Below, one piece after another: positions 42,089-51,450 of a stretch of DNA of 64,000 bases. This DNA comes from Comamonas koreensis (lineage in GTDB: Bacteria; Pseudomonadota; Gammaproteobacteria; Burkholderiales; Burkholderiaceae_C). Under the pieces are notes generated by a model that searched no databases, was not told the DNA's origin, and saw only the letters and a program-made list of their open reading frames with translations. A program made the position numbers and the translations under genes. The first letter of the stretch is position 1. Each line of letters begins with the position of its first letter. The stretch is from contig NZ_CP043575.1 of the NCBI RefSeq assembly GCF_014076495.1, positions 1,116,001-1,180,000 of the forward strand, in the 5' to 3' direction.

Positions 42089-45000
42089 GTGTTACTCCCG
42101 TATCGATCGCCGCCGCTACGCAGCCCCCTGCGGTGCAGCGTTGCCTTTGCCTTGGTCTCTGGTCTGCTGCCGGCGATGGCCGCTGCGCAGTCGACCCGCT
42201 ACGACATCTTTGTGAACCATGACGCCTTTGTCGCCCAGACCGGGGCCGTTGCCGAGAGCGGTTCGGTCGATGGCCCGGTGGGCGCCGACTTTGTCTACCG
42301 CGCCAAGGTCAAGCTCAATGGCGGCAGCGGCGAGGTCGCCAATGTGTCGCTGCTGCAGCAGCTGCCTGCGGGCGCCATTTTTCAGGAAATCGTCGCGCCC
42401 GCCGGCGTGCAATGTGCCCGGCCGCTGCCCCAGGCCGGCGACACCATCGAGGCAGGCGCTGCGCTGACATGCAATCTTGCGTTGGTGACGGCGACCGATT
42501 TTGTCGCGGTGGACTTCCGCGTCAAGCTGCCCAGCGCGGGGACGGACTGGACGGCGCAGGCGTCTGCCTCCAGCCCCGACAACGCGGATCCGGATGCGGG
42601 CGAGGCGGCTCCGAACCACAGCCGCATCGAGCGCACCATCACCACCTACGAACGCGCCGATCTGGCTGTGCAGATCCTCGCGCCGGTGAATGGCGCAAGC
42701 CACACCCAGGGCGACAAGGTCGACTACCAGCTGCAGGTGCGCAATGCCGACTCGCCCTATGCCTTTGCGCTCAAGGCGGGTGAAAAGGCCCAACTGCGTT
42801 TTCCACAGCCCGAGGGCACCGAGTTCCAGGGCAGCCCTGGCGGCAATGGCTGGGTGTGCAAGCTGGCTGATGACACCAGCGCCAACCAGCCCGTGCCGGT
42901 ATGGAGCTGCAGCTACACCGTGCCCGCTGGCCAGTCGGTCGGCCGTGGCCAGGATTTGCCGCTGCTGAGCGTGCCTTTGCTGGTCAAGACCAGCGGCGGC
43001 CAGGTGGTCAGTGCGGTGTCGGTGTCAGGTGAGACCGCCACCGGTCAGCTGTTTCTGGATGCCGACCCTGACAACAACACCGATGATGTGCAGATCCAGG
43101 TGCAGCCCAATGTGAACCTGGACATGGCGCTCACCAAGGTCGTCAACCCCAAGGTGCTGGACAAGCAGGCCAGCGCGCCTGTGCCGGTGACCTACACGCT
43201 CAGCGCCAAGCGGGTCGCCGGAGAGCTGGTGCCGCGGGACATTGTCGTCACCGACACCCTGCCTGCCGGTGTCACGTTCGTCGGTGCGACTGGCAACGAC
43301 TGGGTGTGCAGCAACAACGCGCAAATCGTTCGCTGCCAGTACAGCGGTGCTTTTACCCCGAACCTGCCGCAAATCACCGTCAAAGCCTTGGTGGACGTGT
43401 CTTCGGTGGGGGCAGAGAGTGTCATCAACAACTCGGCCGAGGTCTCGGCCAGCAATGAGCCGCTGGCCAATGTGGGCGCCAACAACCAGGCGCAGGCGAG
43501 CGTGCTGGTCAGCAACAAGGTCAATCTGGCGCTGAGCAAAAGCACGACGGCGTCGGTGATTGCCTCCGGCCAGCAATACCAGTACGCGATCAAGATCAAG
43601 AACAATGGGCCGCTGGATGTGCTGCCCGGCCAGACCATGACGGTGACCGACCAGCTCGACGGCCAACTGCAGTTTCTGGGCGTTGCCGCTGGGTCTCCCT
43701 GGGTCTGCAGCCCCGCAAGCAGCACGGCCACCGAACTGGGGAAATTGCTGACCTGCACCTTCAGCGGCGGCATTGCGGCTGGCAGCACCTCTGAGCTCCT
43801 GCTCAATGTGGTGGCCCACATCGATGCGGCAAACGGCCAGTTTGCCTCCATCGCCAACGGCGCTGCACTGGAGGGTATGCAGGGGCGTGACGGTGCGCCG
43901 CTGGGCCAGATCGTGAGCAGCAACAAAGTCAACATATCGGAGCGCCAGGCCGACCTGTCGATCAGCAAGTCCGCCGCGATCACCGGTGGCGCGAAGGCCT
44001 CGGGTGCCGAGGTGGTCTACACCCTGCGCGTGAAAAACGATGTGCCTGAGAATGGGCGCAATCTAGACCTGCAGGCTGCGCAAACCGTCACGGTGACCGA
44101 TGTCATCGGCAACCTGCTGACCGACGCCGGCGCCGGCGTACTGGGGGTGAAAACCTATGACAACAGCCGCTATCTGACGGCCGAGGTGCAAATGCCTGAG
44201 GTGCCGCAGGGCCAGGCGCAGGGTTTGAAGGCGGGCAACGCTGCCACCTCGGAGGGCTGCAGCATTTCGGGTGACAACCACCAGAAGTCTGCGACCGTCA
44301 GCTGCACCCTGCGCAACCTGCCTGCCGACCCGGATGTTGAGTATCTGGTCGTCATCAAGGCGCGCCAGTATGTGGACCCCCAGGACGATGCCACGCAGAC
44401 CAACACCATCGTCAATGTGGCCGATGTGCGCTCGCCCGATACGGCGGAGTTCAACACCGCCAACAACCGTGCGCAGGCCTCGGTAGTGCTCGAAGCACTG
44501 ACCGATCTGACCGTGACCAAGCAGGCCGCACCCGAGAGCGCTGCCGCCGGCCAGGCGATCACCTACACCTTGACGGCCAAGAACAGCGGCCCCTCGCAGG
44601 CGCGCCAGGTTCGCGTGACTGATCGCCTGCCGCTTGACACCATCTTGGTGGGCTCTGCGCCCAGCATCAGCGGTGGCAGCTGCAGCTTGAGCGGCGGCGC
44701 CACGTTTGCCGCCGGCCTGGAGATCACCGAAGCCAACCGCACGATGACCTGCGTCTGGACCGATGCGGTCGCCGAGAACGCGCAAAAGACGGTCAGCTAC
44801 CAGCTGCGCTCACGCGCCAAGGACTACCCGCCTCAGCTGGACAACAGCGTCCTCGTGGCCTCGGTCACGCCGGAGACGGACCTGGGCAACAACAGCGCCA
44901 ACGAAACGGTGCCGCTGGACAAGCCCCAGGTCGATGTGCTGGTGAACATGCGCCATACCCATGACGGCATCCCGCTGGACACCGGCAAGACCCAGTACAC

Positions 45001-46339
45001 GATCACGGTGACCAACAGCGGTGCATCGCAGTCCTATGCGACGGGCGTGCAGATGGTGGACCAGTTCCCGGCAGCGGGATCGACGGCCGACTTCCGCTTT
45101 GTCTCGCTCGACAGCGTGCAACTGGCCAATGGGGATAGCCGCATTGGCCTGGACAGCTGTACCGTGCCGGCCGCCGGTGCGCTGGCGGGCAGTCTGGTCT
45201 GTGATTTCCCCTGGTTGGCGCCCAATGAATCGGTGGCGATCAAGTTCACGATGGAGCCCGCTGCGCTGCTCGATGGCCGCGCCGTAGGCACCGTCAACCA
45301 CCGCGCGACGGTGGCGGCCGATGTGGAAGTGCTGGGCGGCATGGATGTCAGCAAGAACAACCAGACCACGGACCGTACCTCCACCTATGACCCGGCGCAA
45401 ATCTCGCCCGAAGAGCTGGACAAGCTGCGCTATGTGGATCTCTCGCTGACCAAGACCAGTTCGGCCACCAGTGCCGTTGATGTGGGCGATCTGATCGCCT
45501 ACACCTTGACGGTGAAGAACGAGGAAGACCCGGCAGCCAGCCCGCGCAATGACCTGGTGAACGGCCAGGCGGTCGTCAGCGATGTGCTGCCCGAAGGCCT
45601 GGCGCTGGAAGGCGCGGCCCCTGCCGGCTGCAGCTATGACGAGGCCACGCGCGCCTTGCGCTGCGAGATCACCACGCTCAATGCCGGTGAGCAAGTGGCT
45701 TTCCCCTTCAGCGCCAAGCTGCTGTCGCGTACTGAAGGACAGACCCTTGTGGTCAACAGCGCCCGCCTGACGAGCCCCGGCGATACCGACGAGTCCAACA
45801 ACGACAGCCGCACCGAGCTGCCGCTGGCGCTGGTGGACCTGGCACTGCGCAAGACCGTGGACAAGGCCCAGGCCGCCGCAGGCGATGCGCTGACCTACAC
45901 CTTGACCGTTGTGAACAACGGTCCGGCCGACAGCCGCGAAGCCAGCGTGACCGATGTCTTGCCCGAAGGCCTGGTCTTTGTGCAAGCCTCGCCGGCCTGC
46001 CGTTTTGACGCAGGCAGCCGCACGCTGGGCTGCGTGCTGGAGCCGCTGGCCGTGGGTGCATCGGTGAGCTTGACGGTGGAGACCACCGTGGATGCCGCGC
46101 TGCAAGGCCCGGCCAGCCTGGTCAATACCGCCGTGGTGGACCTGCCCGGCGATAGCGACCCGAGCAACAACGAAAGCTCGGCGACCACAACCATTGCTGG
46201 CAAGGACAATGGCGGCGGCGAAGGCCGGCCCGGTGACCAGACCGCAGTGCCCGTGCCTGCCTTGGTCCCTGGGGCGCTGCTGCTGATGGCGCTGGCCATG
46301 GCTGGCCTGGCCGCACTGCGACTGGGACGCCGCCGCTGA
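42089..46339 (+). CDS. Giant DUF11-repeat surface protein with exosortase-type tail
   Basis: A 1416-residue exported protein. GTG 42089 is chosen over TTG 42083 because CAGGA sits 8 bases before it. The signal peptide ends near AMAAAQS. The rest consists of about eight to nine repeated beta-sandwich modules of the DUF11 type, each opening like VNLALSKS, ADLSISKS, TDLTVTKQ, VDLSLTKT or VDLALRKT, followed by YTLTVKNxGP. The last about 32 residues form a sorting tail: a motif VPALVPG, a hydrophobic helix (ALLLMALAMAGLAAL) and RLGRRR. That is a variant of the IPTLxxWG tail used by exosortase H, which is encoded immediately downstream. A surface role such as adhesion is inferred from the repeats. 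Confidence 0.85.
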   Translation: MLLPYRSPPLRSPLRCSVAFALVSGLLPAMAAAQSTRYDIFVNHDAFVAQTGAVAESGSVDGPVGADFVYRAKVKLNGGSGEVANVSLLQQLPAGAIFQEIVAPAGVQCARPLPQAGDTIEAGAALTCNLALVTATDFVAVDFRVKLPSAGTDWTAQASASSPDNADPDAGEAAPNHSRIERTITTYERADLAVQILAPVNGASHTQGDKVDYQLQVRNADSPYAFALKAGEKAQLRFPQPEGTEFQGSPGGNGWVCKLADDTSANQPVPVWSCSYTVPAGQSVGRGQDLPLLSVPLLVKTSGGQVVSAVSVSGETATGQLFLDADPDNNTDDVQIQVQPNVNLDMALTKVVNPKVLDKQASAPVPVTYTLSAKRVAGELVPRDIVVTDTLPAGVTFVGATGNDWVCSNNAQIVRCQYSGAFTPNLPQITVKALVDVSSVGAESVINNSAEVSASNEPLANVGANNQAQASVLVSNKVNLALSKSTTASVIASGQQYQYAIKIKNNGPLDVLPGQTMTVTDQLDGQLQFLGVAAGSPWVCSPASSTATELGKLLTCTFSGGIAAGSTSELLLNVVAHIDAANGQFASIANGAALEGMQGRDGAPLGQIVSSNKVNISERQADLSISKSAAITGGAKASGAEVVYTLRVKNDVPENGRNLDLQAAQTVTVTDVIGNLLTDAGAGVLGVKTYDNSRYLTAEVQMPEVPQGQAQGLKAGNAATSEGCSISGDNHQKSATVSCTLRNLPADPDVEYLVVIKARQYVDPQDDATQTNTIVNVADVRSPDTAEFNTANNRAQASVVLEALTDLTVTKQAAPESAAAGQAITYTLTAKNSGPSQARQVRVTDRLPLDTILVGSAPSISGGSCSLSGGATFAAGLEITEANRTMTCVWTDAVAENAQKTVSYQLRSRAKDYPPQLDNSVLVASVTPETDLGNNSANETVPLDKPQVDVLVNMRHTHDGIPLDTGKTQYTITVTNSGASQSYATGVQMVDQFPAAGSTADFRFVSLDSVQLANGDSRIGLDSCTVPAAGALAGSLVCDFPWLAPNESVAIKFTMEPAALLDGRAVGTVNHRATVAADVEVLGGMDVSKNNQTTDRTSTYDPAQISPEELDKLRYVDLSLTKTSSATSAVDVGDLIAYTLTVKNEEDPAASPRNDLVNGQAVVSDVLPEGLALEGAAPAGCSYDEATRALRCEITTLNAGEQVAFPFSAKLLSRTEGQTLVVNSARLTSPGDTDESNNDSRTELPLALVDLALRKTVDKAQAAAGDALTYTLTVVNNGPADSREASVTDVLPEGLVFVQASPACRFDAGSRTLGCVLEPLAVGASVSLTVETTVDAALQGPASLVNTAVVDLPGDSDPSNNESSATTTIAGKDNGGGEGRPGDQTAVPVPALVPGALLLMALAMAGLAALRLGRRR

Positions 46340-46374
46340 GAAGGCTATGCCATAGGATTTGCCTCCAGCACCCC

Positions 46375-46404
46375 AGCCGCGCATAGCCATGCGCGGCTTT
46401 TTTT
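46375..46404 (+). terminator. Terminator after the DUF11 gene
   Basis: AGCCGCGCAT pairs with ATGCGCGGCT around AGCC and is followed by seven T. It separates the surface-protein gene from xrtH. Confidence 0.85.
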
Positions 46405-46518
46405 GCGTGGGGGATTTGCCGCAGGAACAGCAGTTGTTGACAGAGGCATTTCCCCCGGCCAGAACTTTAACGGCTATATTTGCTCCTACGTCCACTTCGA
46501 CGACAGCAGGCACGTACC

Positions 46519-47070
46519 ATGGTTCGCTTCTTTTTTGTATTTCTGGGGCTGCAGCTCACTTTGTTTGGTCTCAATATGCTCAGCTGGGTGCAAAAGCACC
46601 TGGTCGAGCCCTGGACGGCGATGTTGGCGCAGATTTGCGCCTTTTTGGTGACCTGGTTTGACAAGTCTGCTGTCGCTGAAGGCAAGGTGCTGTGGAACCA
46701 TGCCACCAATTTTGGCGTGTCGATCGAGGCCGGCTGCAATGGCATCGAGGCCTGCATTGTGTTGTTTGCCGCCATCATGGCCTTCCCCTCGAGCTGGCGC
46801 CACAAGCTCATCGGCCTGGTGCTGGGCTTCATCGCGGTGCAAGCGGTCAATATCGTGCGCGTGATCAGCCTGTTCTACCTGGGCCAGTGGAACATGACGG
46901 CCTTCAACTTTGCCCACGAGTACCTGTGGCAGGCGCTGATCATGCTGGACGTGCTGGTCGTCTGGCTGGTCTGGGTGCGTGCCGGCCAGCGCGCCAAGCG
47001 GGCCGAGGATGGCTCGGACCAACCGCCTCCCTCGGGCTCGGGGGCCGAGCCCACGCTGGCAGCCGCCTGA
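46519..47070 (+). CDS. xrtH: Exosortase H (XrtH)
   Basis: A 183-residue integral-membrane transpeptidase-like enzyme. Predicted catalytic residues are Cys73 in AGCNGIEA, Arg114 in VNIVRVISL and His133 in FAHEYLWQ. Several hydrophobic segments frame them. The short size and lack of a C-terminal EpsI domain fit exosortase H. It should recognise C-terminal sorting tails such as that of the DUF11 protein and process them at the inner membrane. ATG 46519 starts MVRFFFVFLG; an upstream frame to 46480 is not supported. Confidence 0.85.
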   Translation: MVRFFFVFLGLQLTLFGLNMLSWVQKHLVEPWTAMLAQICAFLVTWFDKSAVAEGKVLWNHATNFGVSIEAGCNGIEACIVLFAAIMAFPSSWRHKLIGLVLGFIAVQAVNIVRVISLFYLGQWNMTAFNFAHEYLWQALIMLDVLVVWLVWVRAGQRAKRAEDGSDQPPPSGSGAEPTLAAA

Positions 47071-47079
47071 TCTGAACCG

Positions 47080-47109
47080 GCCAGCAGTGCAAGCACTGCT
47101 GGCTTTTTT
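47080..47109 (+). terminator. Terminator between xrtH and its partner gene
   Basis: GCCAGCAGTGC pairs perfectly with GCACTGCTGGC around AA and is followed by six T. It may attenuate transcription into the partner gene. Confidence 0.85.
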
Positions 47110-47166
47110 CCATAGGCACGAGAAGAAGCACAGGGCCCCCAGGAGGGCGGATACAGAGGAAGAGGG

Positions 47167-47895
47167 ATGAAGCGCTTGAACCCGATACAGCGATTTGCGC
47201 TGCTGGCCTTTGCCGGCATCATCGTGCTGACCACCTTGTGGGTGCAGCTGTCGCCGTGGATGAGCTACCCGGTGGCGGTGATCTCCAAGGAAGGCATGCT
47301 GGACCTGGCCGCGGGCTGGGTCAAGCAGGTGCATATTGCGCCCGGAAAGATCGAGGTGGATACCTCGGTGGGCGTGGCCAATGCCAACACCGGTGGCCGC
47401 TGGGCCGAGATCTCGGTCGATGGCGACCCGGGCCGCTATGCCTACGGATTTCCGATCTTCCTGGCGCTGCTGCTGGCGGCCTGGCGCAAGGGCCGCATCT
47501 GGCGCGCGGTGCTGGGCTATGTGATCTTGCTGCCGTTCCAGGCGTTCAGCATCTCCACCAGCTTGCTGATGCAGATGGTGCTGGCCACCAATCTCGACCT
47601 GCGCCTGCTCAAGATCTCGCAGACCCAGCTGGACTTGCTCGCCTATGGCTACCAGCTGGGCAGCCTGGTGCTGCCCACCCTGGTGCCGTTTTTGCTGTGG
47701 CTGTGGCTGGACCGCCAGTTTGTCAACGAGGTGCTGGTCGAGGCCTGGAAGAAAAACATCCAGCCCAAGCTGGCGCCGCGCCCCACTGTGCTGCGGCCGC
47801 CCCCCCCACCGCCGCCTGAGCAGGTGATCCGCCCGGCCGAGAGCGGCCCCGAGATCTCGCACGAGATCAGCATCACCTTGCCGCCGCGCAAATAA
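47167..47895 (+). CDS. Exosortase H-associated membrane protein
   Basis: A 242-residue membrane protein with one N-terminal anchor (FALLAFAGIIVLTTLWV) and further hydrophobic segments (YGFPIFLALLLAAW; VLGYVILLPFQAFSIS; LPTLVPFLLWLW). It ends in a Pro-rich cytosolic tail (PPPPPPPEQ). Co-location directly downstream of xrtH fits a known partner of exosortase H that is thought to help in assembly or processing. The biochemical role is not established. Confidence 0.7.
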   Translation: MKRLNPIQRFALLAFAGIIVLTTLWVQLSPWMSYPVAVISKEGMLDLAAGWVKQVHIAPGKIEVDTSVGVANANTGGRWAEISVDGDPGRYAYGFPIFLALLLAAWRKGRIWRAVLGYVILLPFQAFSISTSLLMQMVLATNLDLRLLKISQTQLDLLAYGYQLGSLVLPTLVPFLLWLWLDRQFVNEVLVEAWKKNIQPKLAPRPTVLRPPPPPPPEQVIRPAESGPEISHEISITLPPRK

Positions 47896-47897
47896 GG

Positions 47898-49109
47898 CTA
47901 GTGCTTGGCAGCGGGCACCGGCACTGGGGTGCGCCAGGTGGCCAGCGCCAGCGCCGTGGCCAGCAGCGCAAACACTGCGCAAAACACGAGCAGCGCGCGC
48001 GACAGGCCCACCTGGTCGGACAGCCAGCCAATCCCCAGAATCGGCAAGATCGTGCCCACATAGCCGATGACCAGGTAGGTGGCCAGCAGGCCGGCGCGGT
48101 TGTCAGCCCGCGCCACCCGGTTGACCACCGAGATACCGCCCAGGTTGCACAGGCCATGGCCGAGCGCAGCGCTCAGCACGCAGAGCAGAAACACCGCCGC
48201 CGAGCTGGCAAACACATTGGCGATCAGCAGCAGATTGCACAGCGCCAGTGCGGCATAGCCGGTGATCAGCACCTTGCGGGTGACAAAGCCCTTGGCGGCA
48301 TACTGCGAGGCGGCCGACAGCAGCAGAATGAGGCCGATCGACGGCCCGCTGATGGCCGGCCCGTGCCAGGGCAGCATGCTTTGCATAAAGCTGGGCGCGA
48401 GCGAGGCAAACAGGCTGAACATGCCAAAGGCACAGAAGGCGCCCATCGACGCCAGGCCGTAGCGGCGCAGCGCCGTGCGTTCGGGGAAGGTGAGGCGCGG
48501 CATCAGCTGGCGCAGGCCAAAACTGCTGCTGGCAGGCGCCGGCTGCAGGTGGGCCGGCAGCTGCACCTGGAACAGCGAATAAATCGCCAAGGCGCTTAGC
48601 AGCAGCGAGGGCAGATAGGCGCTGCGCAGCGGAAAAGGCGCCCATTGCGCGACCAGGCCACCGACAATGGGCCCCAGGCCAAAGCCAAAGGCAATCGTCA
48701 AGCTGGTGGTGGCAGCGGACCGCTGCGTGTCGCCGCTGGTGTTGAGCTGGGTCAGGCCCAGCGAGGCCGAGGTGGTGATCATCCCCGAGGCCAGGCCAAT
48801 GATGATGCGGCTCAAGCCAAACACCTGCATGTTCCAGGCCAGCGCCGACAGCAGCACGCCTGCGCTCATCAGCACCACCCCCGCGCGCAGCACCTTGAAA
48901 AAACCATAGCGGGTCGTGATCGCGCCCAGTAGCATCAGGCTGGTGAGCGCTGCGGCCATATAGAGCACAAACACCTGGGTGATCGCGCTGGGCGGCAGCT
49001 GCCACTGGGCCTGGTAGAGCGGGTAGAGCGGGCTGGCCAGCGCCGTGCCCATGACGCCGACACACATCGAGAAGCACACCCAGAAATAGGGCGGCCATTG
49101 GTATTTCAT
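47898..49109 (-). CDS. MFS transporter
   Basis: A 403-residue integral-membrane transporter with about 12 hydrophobic segments. MFS features include the conserved loop ITTRYGFFKVLRAG after helix 2 (weak GxxxDRxGRR) and SLGLTQLNTSGDTQRS in the central part. ATG 49109 (MKYQWPPYFWVC) is used; the frame is open upstream to 49334. Substrate unknown; sugar or drug efflux families are possible. Convergent with the exosortase partner gene (2-base gap). Confidence 0.85.
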   Translation of the reverse strand: MKYQWPPYFWVCFSMCVGVMGTALASPLYPLYQAQWQLPPSAITQVFVLYMAAALTSLMLLGAITTRYGFFKVLRAGVVLMSAGVLLSALAWNMQVFGLSRIIIGLASGMITTSASLGLTQLNTSGDTQRSAATTSLTIAFGFGLGPIVGGLVAQWAPFPLRSAYLPSLLLSALAIYSLFQVQLPAHLQPAPASSSFGLRQLMPRLTFPERTALRRYGLASMGAFCAFGMFSLFASLAPSFMQSMLPWHGPAISGPSIGLILLLSAASQYAAKGFVTRKVLITGYAALALCNLLLIANVFASSAAVFLLCVLSAALGHGLCNLGGISVVNRVARADNRAGLLATYLVIGYVGTILPILGIGWLSDQVGLSRALLVFCAVFALLATALALATWRTPVPVPAAKH

Positions 49110-49314
49110 GATCAGAACTTGGGGCTGGGCTGCGGTGGCAGCAGCAGGCCAGCGGCGGGTAGCGGCTGGCCCTGAAAGGACGGTGGCCTGGATTGTAGGG
49201 AGTCGGGCCCGGCATGTCCCCGCGCTGTCGGGGTGCCCATCGCTGGGCGTAGGACATCTGCATGCAATGCCCTTGCGGCAGAGGCTGGTGTAGCAATCGC
49301 TGTTAAAAATAGCC

Positions 49315-49809
49315 ATGATCCGAATGCCTGCCATGCGCTTTTTCCTCTCCCACCCCTGCCGTGCGGCCGCTGCCGCCTTGTCCGTGGCTGCGCTGTCCGC
49401 CTGCTCGCCCTATGTGGGCGTGGGCGTGCCGGTGGGGCCGTTCTCGGTCGGCGTGGGGGTGGGCAGTGGCGGGGTCAGCGCCGGGGTGGGCACGGGCCTG
49501 GGCCCTGTCGGTGTCGGCGTGGGGGTCAACCAGCGCGGCCAGGTGACGGGCAATGCAGGTGTCGGGGTCGGCACCTCCGTCGGGGGTGCCCAGGTGGGCG
49601 TGGGGGTGGGCACCGGCACGGTGCTGTATGACCCGGCAGCGCCAGCGTCTGGCCCCGCCGCTGCACCGGACTATGCCCAGCCGGTGCAGCCCGGCGTGGT
49701 GGTGCCTGGGGTGGTCAGCCCACCCTCGGGCGAGCATGATCCCAACCTGCAGTGGCGCGGTGCGGATGGGCAACTGCTGCCCGACTGCCGCTTGAATAAC
49801 CGCTGTTAA
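49315..49809 (+). CDS. Gly/Val-repeat lipoprotein
   Basis: A 164-residue lipoprotein with a lipobox LSAC (after AAAAALSVAALSAC). The mature region consists of about 60 residues of near-perfect Val/Gly alternation (VGVGVPVGPFSVGVGVGSGG and further copies), then a Pro/Ala-rich stretch and a short end PNLQWRGADGQLLPDCRLNNRC. Such sequences are low-complexity and may be extended beta or disordered. Function unknown. ATG 49315, 49324 and 49333 are all possible starts. Confidence 0.7.
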   Translation: MIRMPAMRFFLSHPCRAAAAALSVAALSACSPYVGVGVPVGPFSVGVGVGSGGVSAGVGTGLGPVGVGVGVNQRGQVTGNAGVGVGTSVGGAQVGVGVGTGTVLYDPAAPASGPAAAPDYAQPVQPGVVVPGVVSPPSGEHDPNLQWRGADGQLLPDCRLNNRC

Positions 49810-49817
49810 CCGGTTCC

Positions 49818-50870
49818 TTAAACGTACAGCGGCGGCTCATCCATCGCGATGAGCTGGGCCTGCAGCATCTGGGTTTGCTCCTGCCAGTAGGCCTCGCTGC
49901 CAAACCAGGGGAAGTGGATCGGAAAGATCGGGTCGTCAAAGCGCCGCGCCAGCCAGGCGCTGTAGTGGATCAGGCGCAGCGTGCGCAGCGGCTCGATCAG
50001 TGCCAGCTCGCGCCGGTCAAAGGGGCGGAACTGTTCATAGCCTTCGACCAGCGTCGACAGCTGCGCGCTTTGCTGCTGGCGGTCGCCCGACAGCAGCATC
50101 CACAGGTCCTGCACGGCCGGGCCGCTGCGCGTGTCATCGAGGTCGACAAAATGCGGGCCGCCGCCCTGGTGCTCGGGCGGCACCCATAGCACATTGCCCG
50201 GGTGGCAGTCGCCATGCAGGCGCAGGCTGCGGTAGCTGCCTGCGGCAAAGTGGCCGCTGGCATCGCCCGGATCGATGATCTCGCAGATCTTGTCGGTGGC
50301 GCGGCGGCAGGCATCGCTCCAGGCGCTGCGCTGGCCGGGCGGAATGGCGCCATGGGCCATCAGCCAGTCGTGGGGCTCGCGGGCAAAGTCCTGGGCATTG
50401 ATGCTGGGGCGGTGTACAAAGGGCCGGGCCTCACCCACGGTGTGGATGCGGGCCAGAAAGCGCCCCACCCATTCGAGCACCTCCCAGTCGTCCAGATCGG
50501 GCTGGCGCCCGCCCCGCCAGGGCGATACGGAAAAGCGAAAACCGCCATGCTGCAGCAGGCTGTGGCCGTCCAGCTGCAGGGGCGCGACCACCGGCACTTC
50601 GGCGTCGGCCAGCTGCTGGGAGAACTGGTGCTCCTCGGCTATGGCCGCATCGCTCCAGCGGCCCGGGCGGTAGAACTTGCAGACCACCTTGCTGCCGTCT
50701 TCCAGCCAGACCTGGTAGACGCGGTTTTCGTAGGAAGACAGCGGGTTCAGGCGGCCATCGCCCCACAGGCCCACCGACGCCAGCGCGTCGAGCACCACAT
50801 CGGGGGTGAGTGCGGCATAGGCATGCTCCTGCGCGGGGCTGCTGGGCGGGTAGTCATCGGTATCGTGCAT
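49818..50870 (-). CDS. srkA: Stress-response Ser/Thr protein kinase SrkA (YihE)
   Basis: A 350-residue cytosolic kinase of the SrkA/RdoA type, involved in envelope and oxidative-stress responses in relatives. The Brenner motif LHGDCHPGN (218-226) and the metal-binding FVDLDD (241-246) are intact. Start ATG 50870 follows the family (MHDTDD); an open frame to 50945 is ignored. Divergent, with the ohr terminator between it and ohr. Confidence 0.9.
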   Translation of the reverse strand: MHDTDDYPPSSPAQEHAYAALTPDVVLDALASVGLWGDGRLNPLSSYENRVYQVWLEDGSKVVCKFYRPGRWSDAAIAEEHQFSQQLADAEVPVVAPLQLDGHSLLQHGGFRFSVSPWRGGRQPDLDDWEVLEWVGRFLARIHTVGEARPFVHRPSINAQDFAREPHDWLMAHGAIPPGQRSAWSDACRRATDKICEIIDPGDASGHFAAGSYRSLRLHGDCHPGNVLWVPPEHQGGGPHFVDLDDTRSGPAVQDLWMLLSGDRQQQSAQLSTLVEGYEQFRPFDRRELALIEPLRTLRLIHYSAWLARRFDDPIFPIHFPWFGSEAYWQEQTQMLQAQLIAMDEPPLYV

Positions 50871-50920
50871 ACCGCCATTGTGCGCCCTTCTTGTGACGGC
50901 CATCCTGACCACAGGGACGC

Positions 50921-50954
50921 AAAAAAAGCCGGGCATGCAAGGCATGCACCGGCT
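50921..50954 (-). terminator. Terminator downstream of ohr
   Basis: AGCCGG and CCGGCT enclose GCATGC / GCATGC arms with one bulge; on the minus strand the stem is followed by seven T (plus-strand A-run 50921-50927). It ends the minus-strand ohr transcript. Confidence 0.75.
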
Positions 50955-50988
50955 GTACTGGAGAGCGTCAATCGTTGAACTGCGCGAC

Positions 50989-51408
50989 TTAGACCACCAC
51001 GGTCAGGGTCTTGTCGATATTGCCGCGGGTGGCGTTGGAGTAAGGGCAGACCAGGTCGGCGTCATGCACCAGCTTTTCGGCCACGGCCTTGTCCATGCCG
51101 GGCAGGTTCACCGTCAGGCGGGCGGCGATGCCGTAGGCGTTGGGGATGGGGCCCAGGTCCACTTCGGCGTCGATCGACAGGCCATCGGGCAGGGCGAGCT
51201 TTTGCTTGCCGGCCACCGCCTTCATCGCGCCGATAAAGCAGGCGGAGTAGCCGGCAGCAAACAGCTGCTCGGGGTTGGTGCCCTGGCCGCTGGTGCCGGG
51301 CGAGGACAGCTGCACATCCAGGCGGCCATCATTGGTGCGCGATGCGCCGTCGCGGCCGCCGGTGGTGTGTGCGTGGGCGGTGTACAGAACTTTTTCGAGA
51401 GTAGCCAT
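50989..51408 (-). CDS. ohr: Organic hydroperoxide resistance protein Ohr
   Basis: A 139-residue thiol peroxidase that reduces organic hydroperoxides. The peroxidatic Cys57 is in AGYSACFIGAM, the resolving Cys121 in VCPYSNATRGN, and Arg19 in the conserved GGRDG. It is downstream of its regulator ohrR on the same strand. ATG 51408 fits MATLEK. Confidence 0.97.
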   Translation of the reverse strand: MATLEKVLYTAHAHTTGGRDGASRTNDGRLDVQLSSPGTSGQGTNPEQLFAAGYSACFIGAMKAVAGKQKLALPDGLSIDAEVDLGPIPNAYGIAARLTVNLPGMDKAVAEKLVHDADLVCPYSNATRGNIDKTLTVVV

Positions 51409-51450
51409 GGTGAACTCCTGGTCAAGGGTGGAACGAAAAAACATGCTTCA

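Noticed and set aside
44810..46513. 567-residue minus-strand frame
   Set aside because: Antisense to the DUF11 gene with no motifs.
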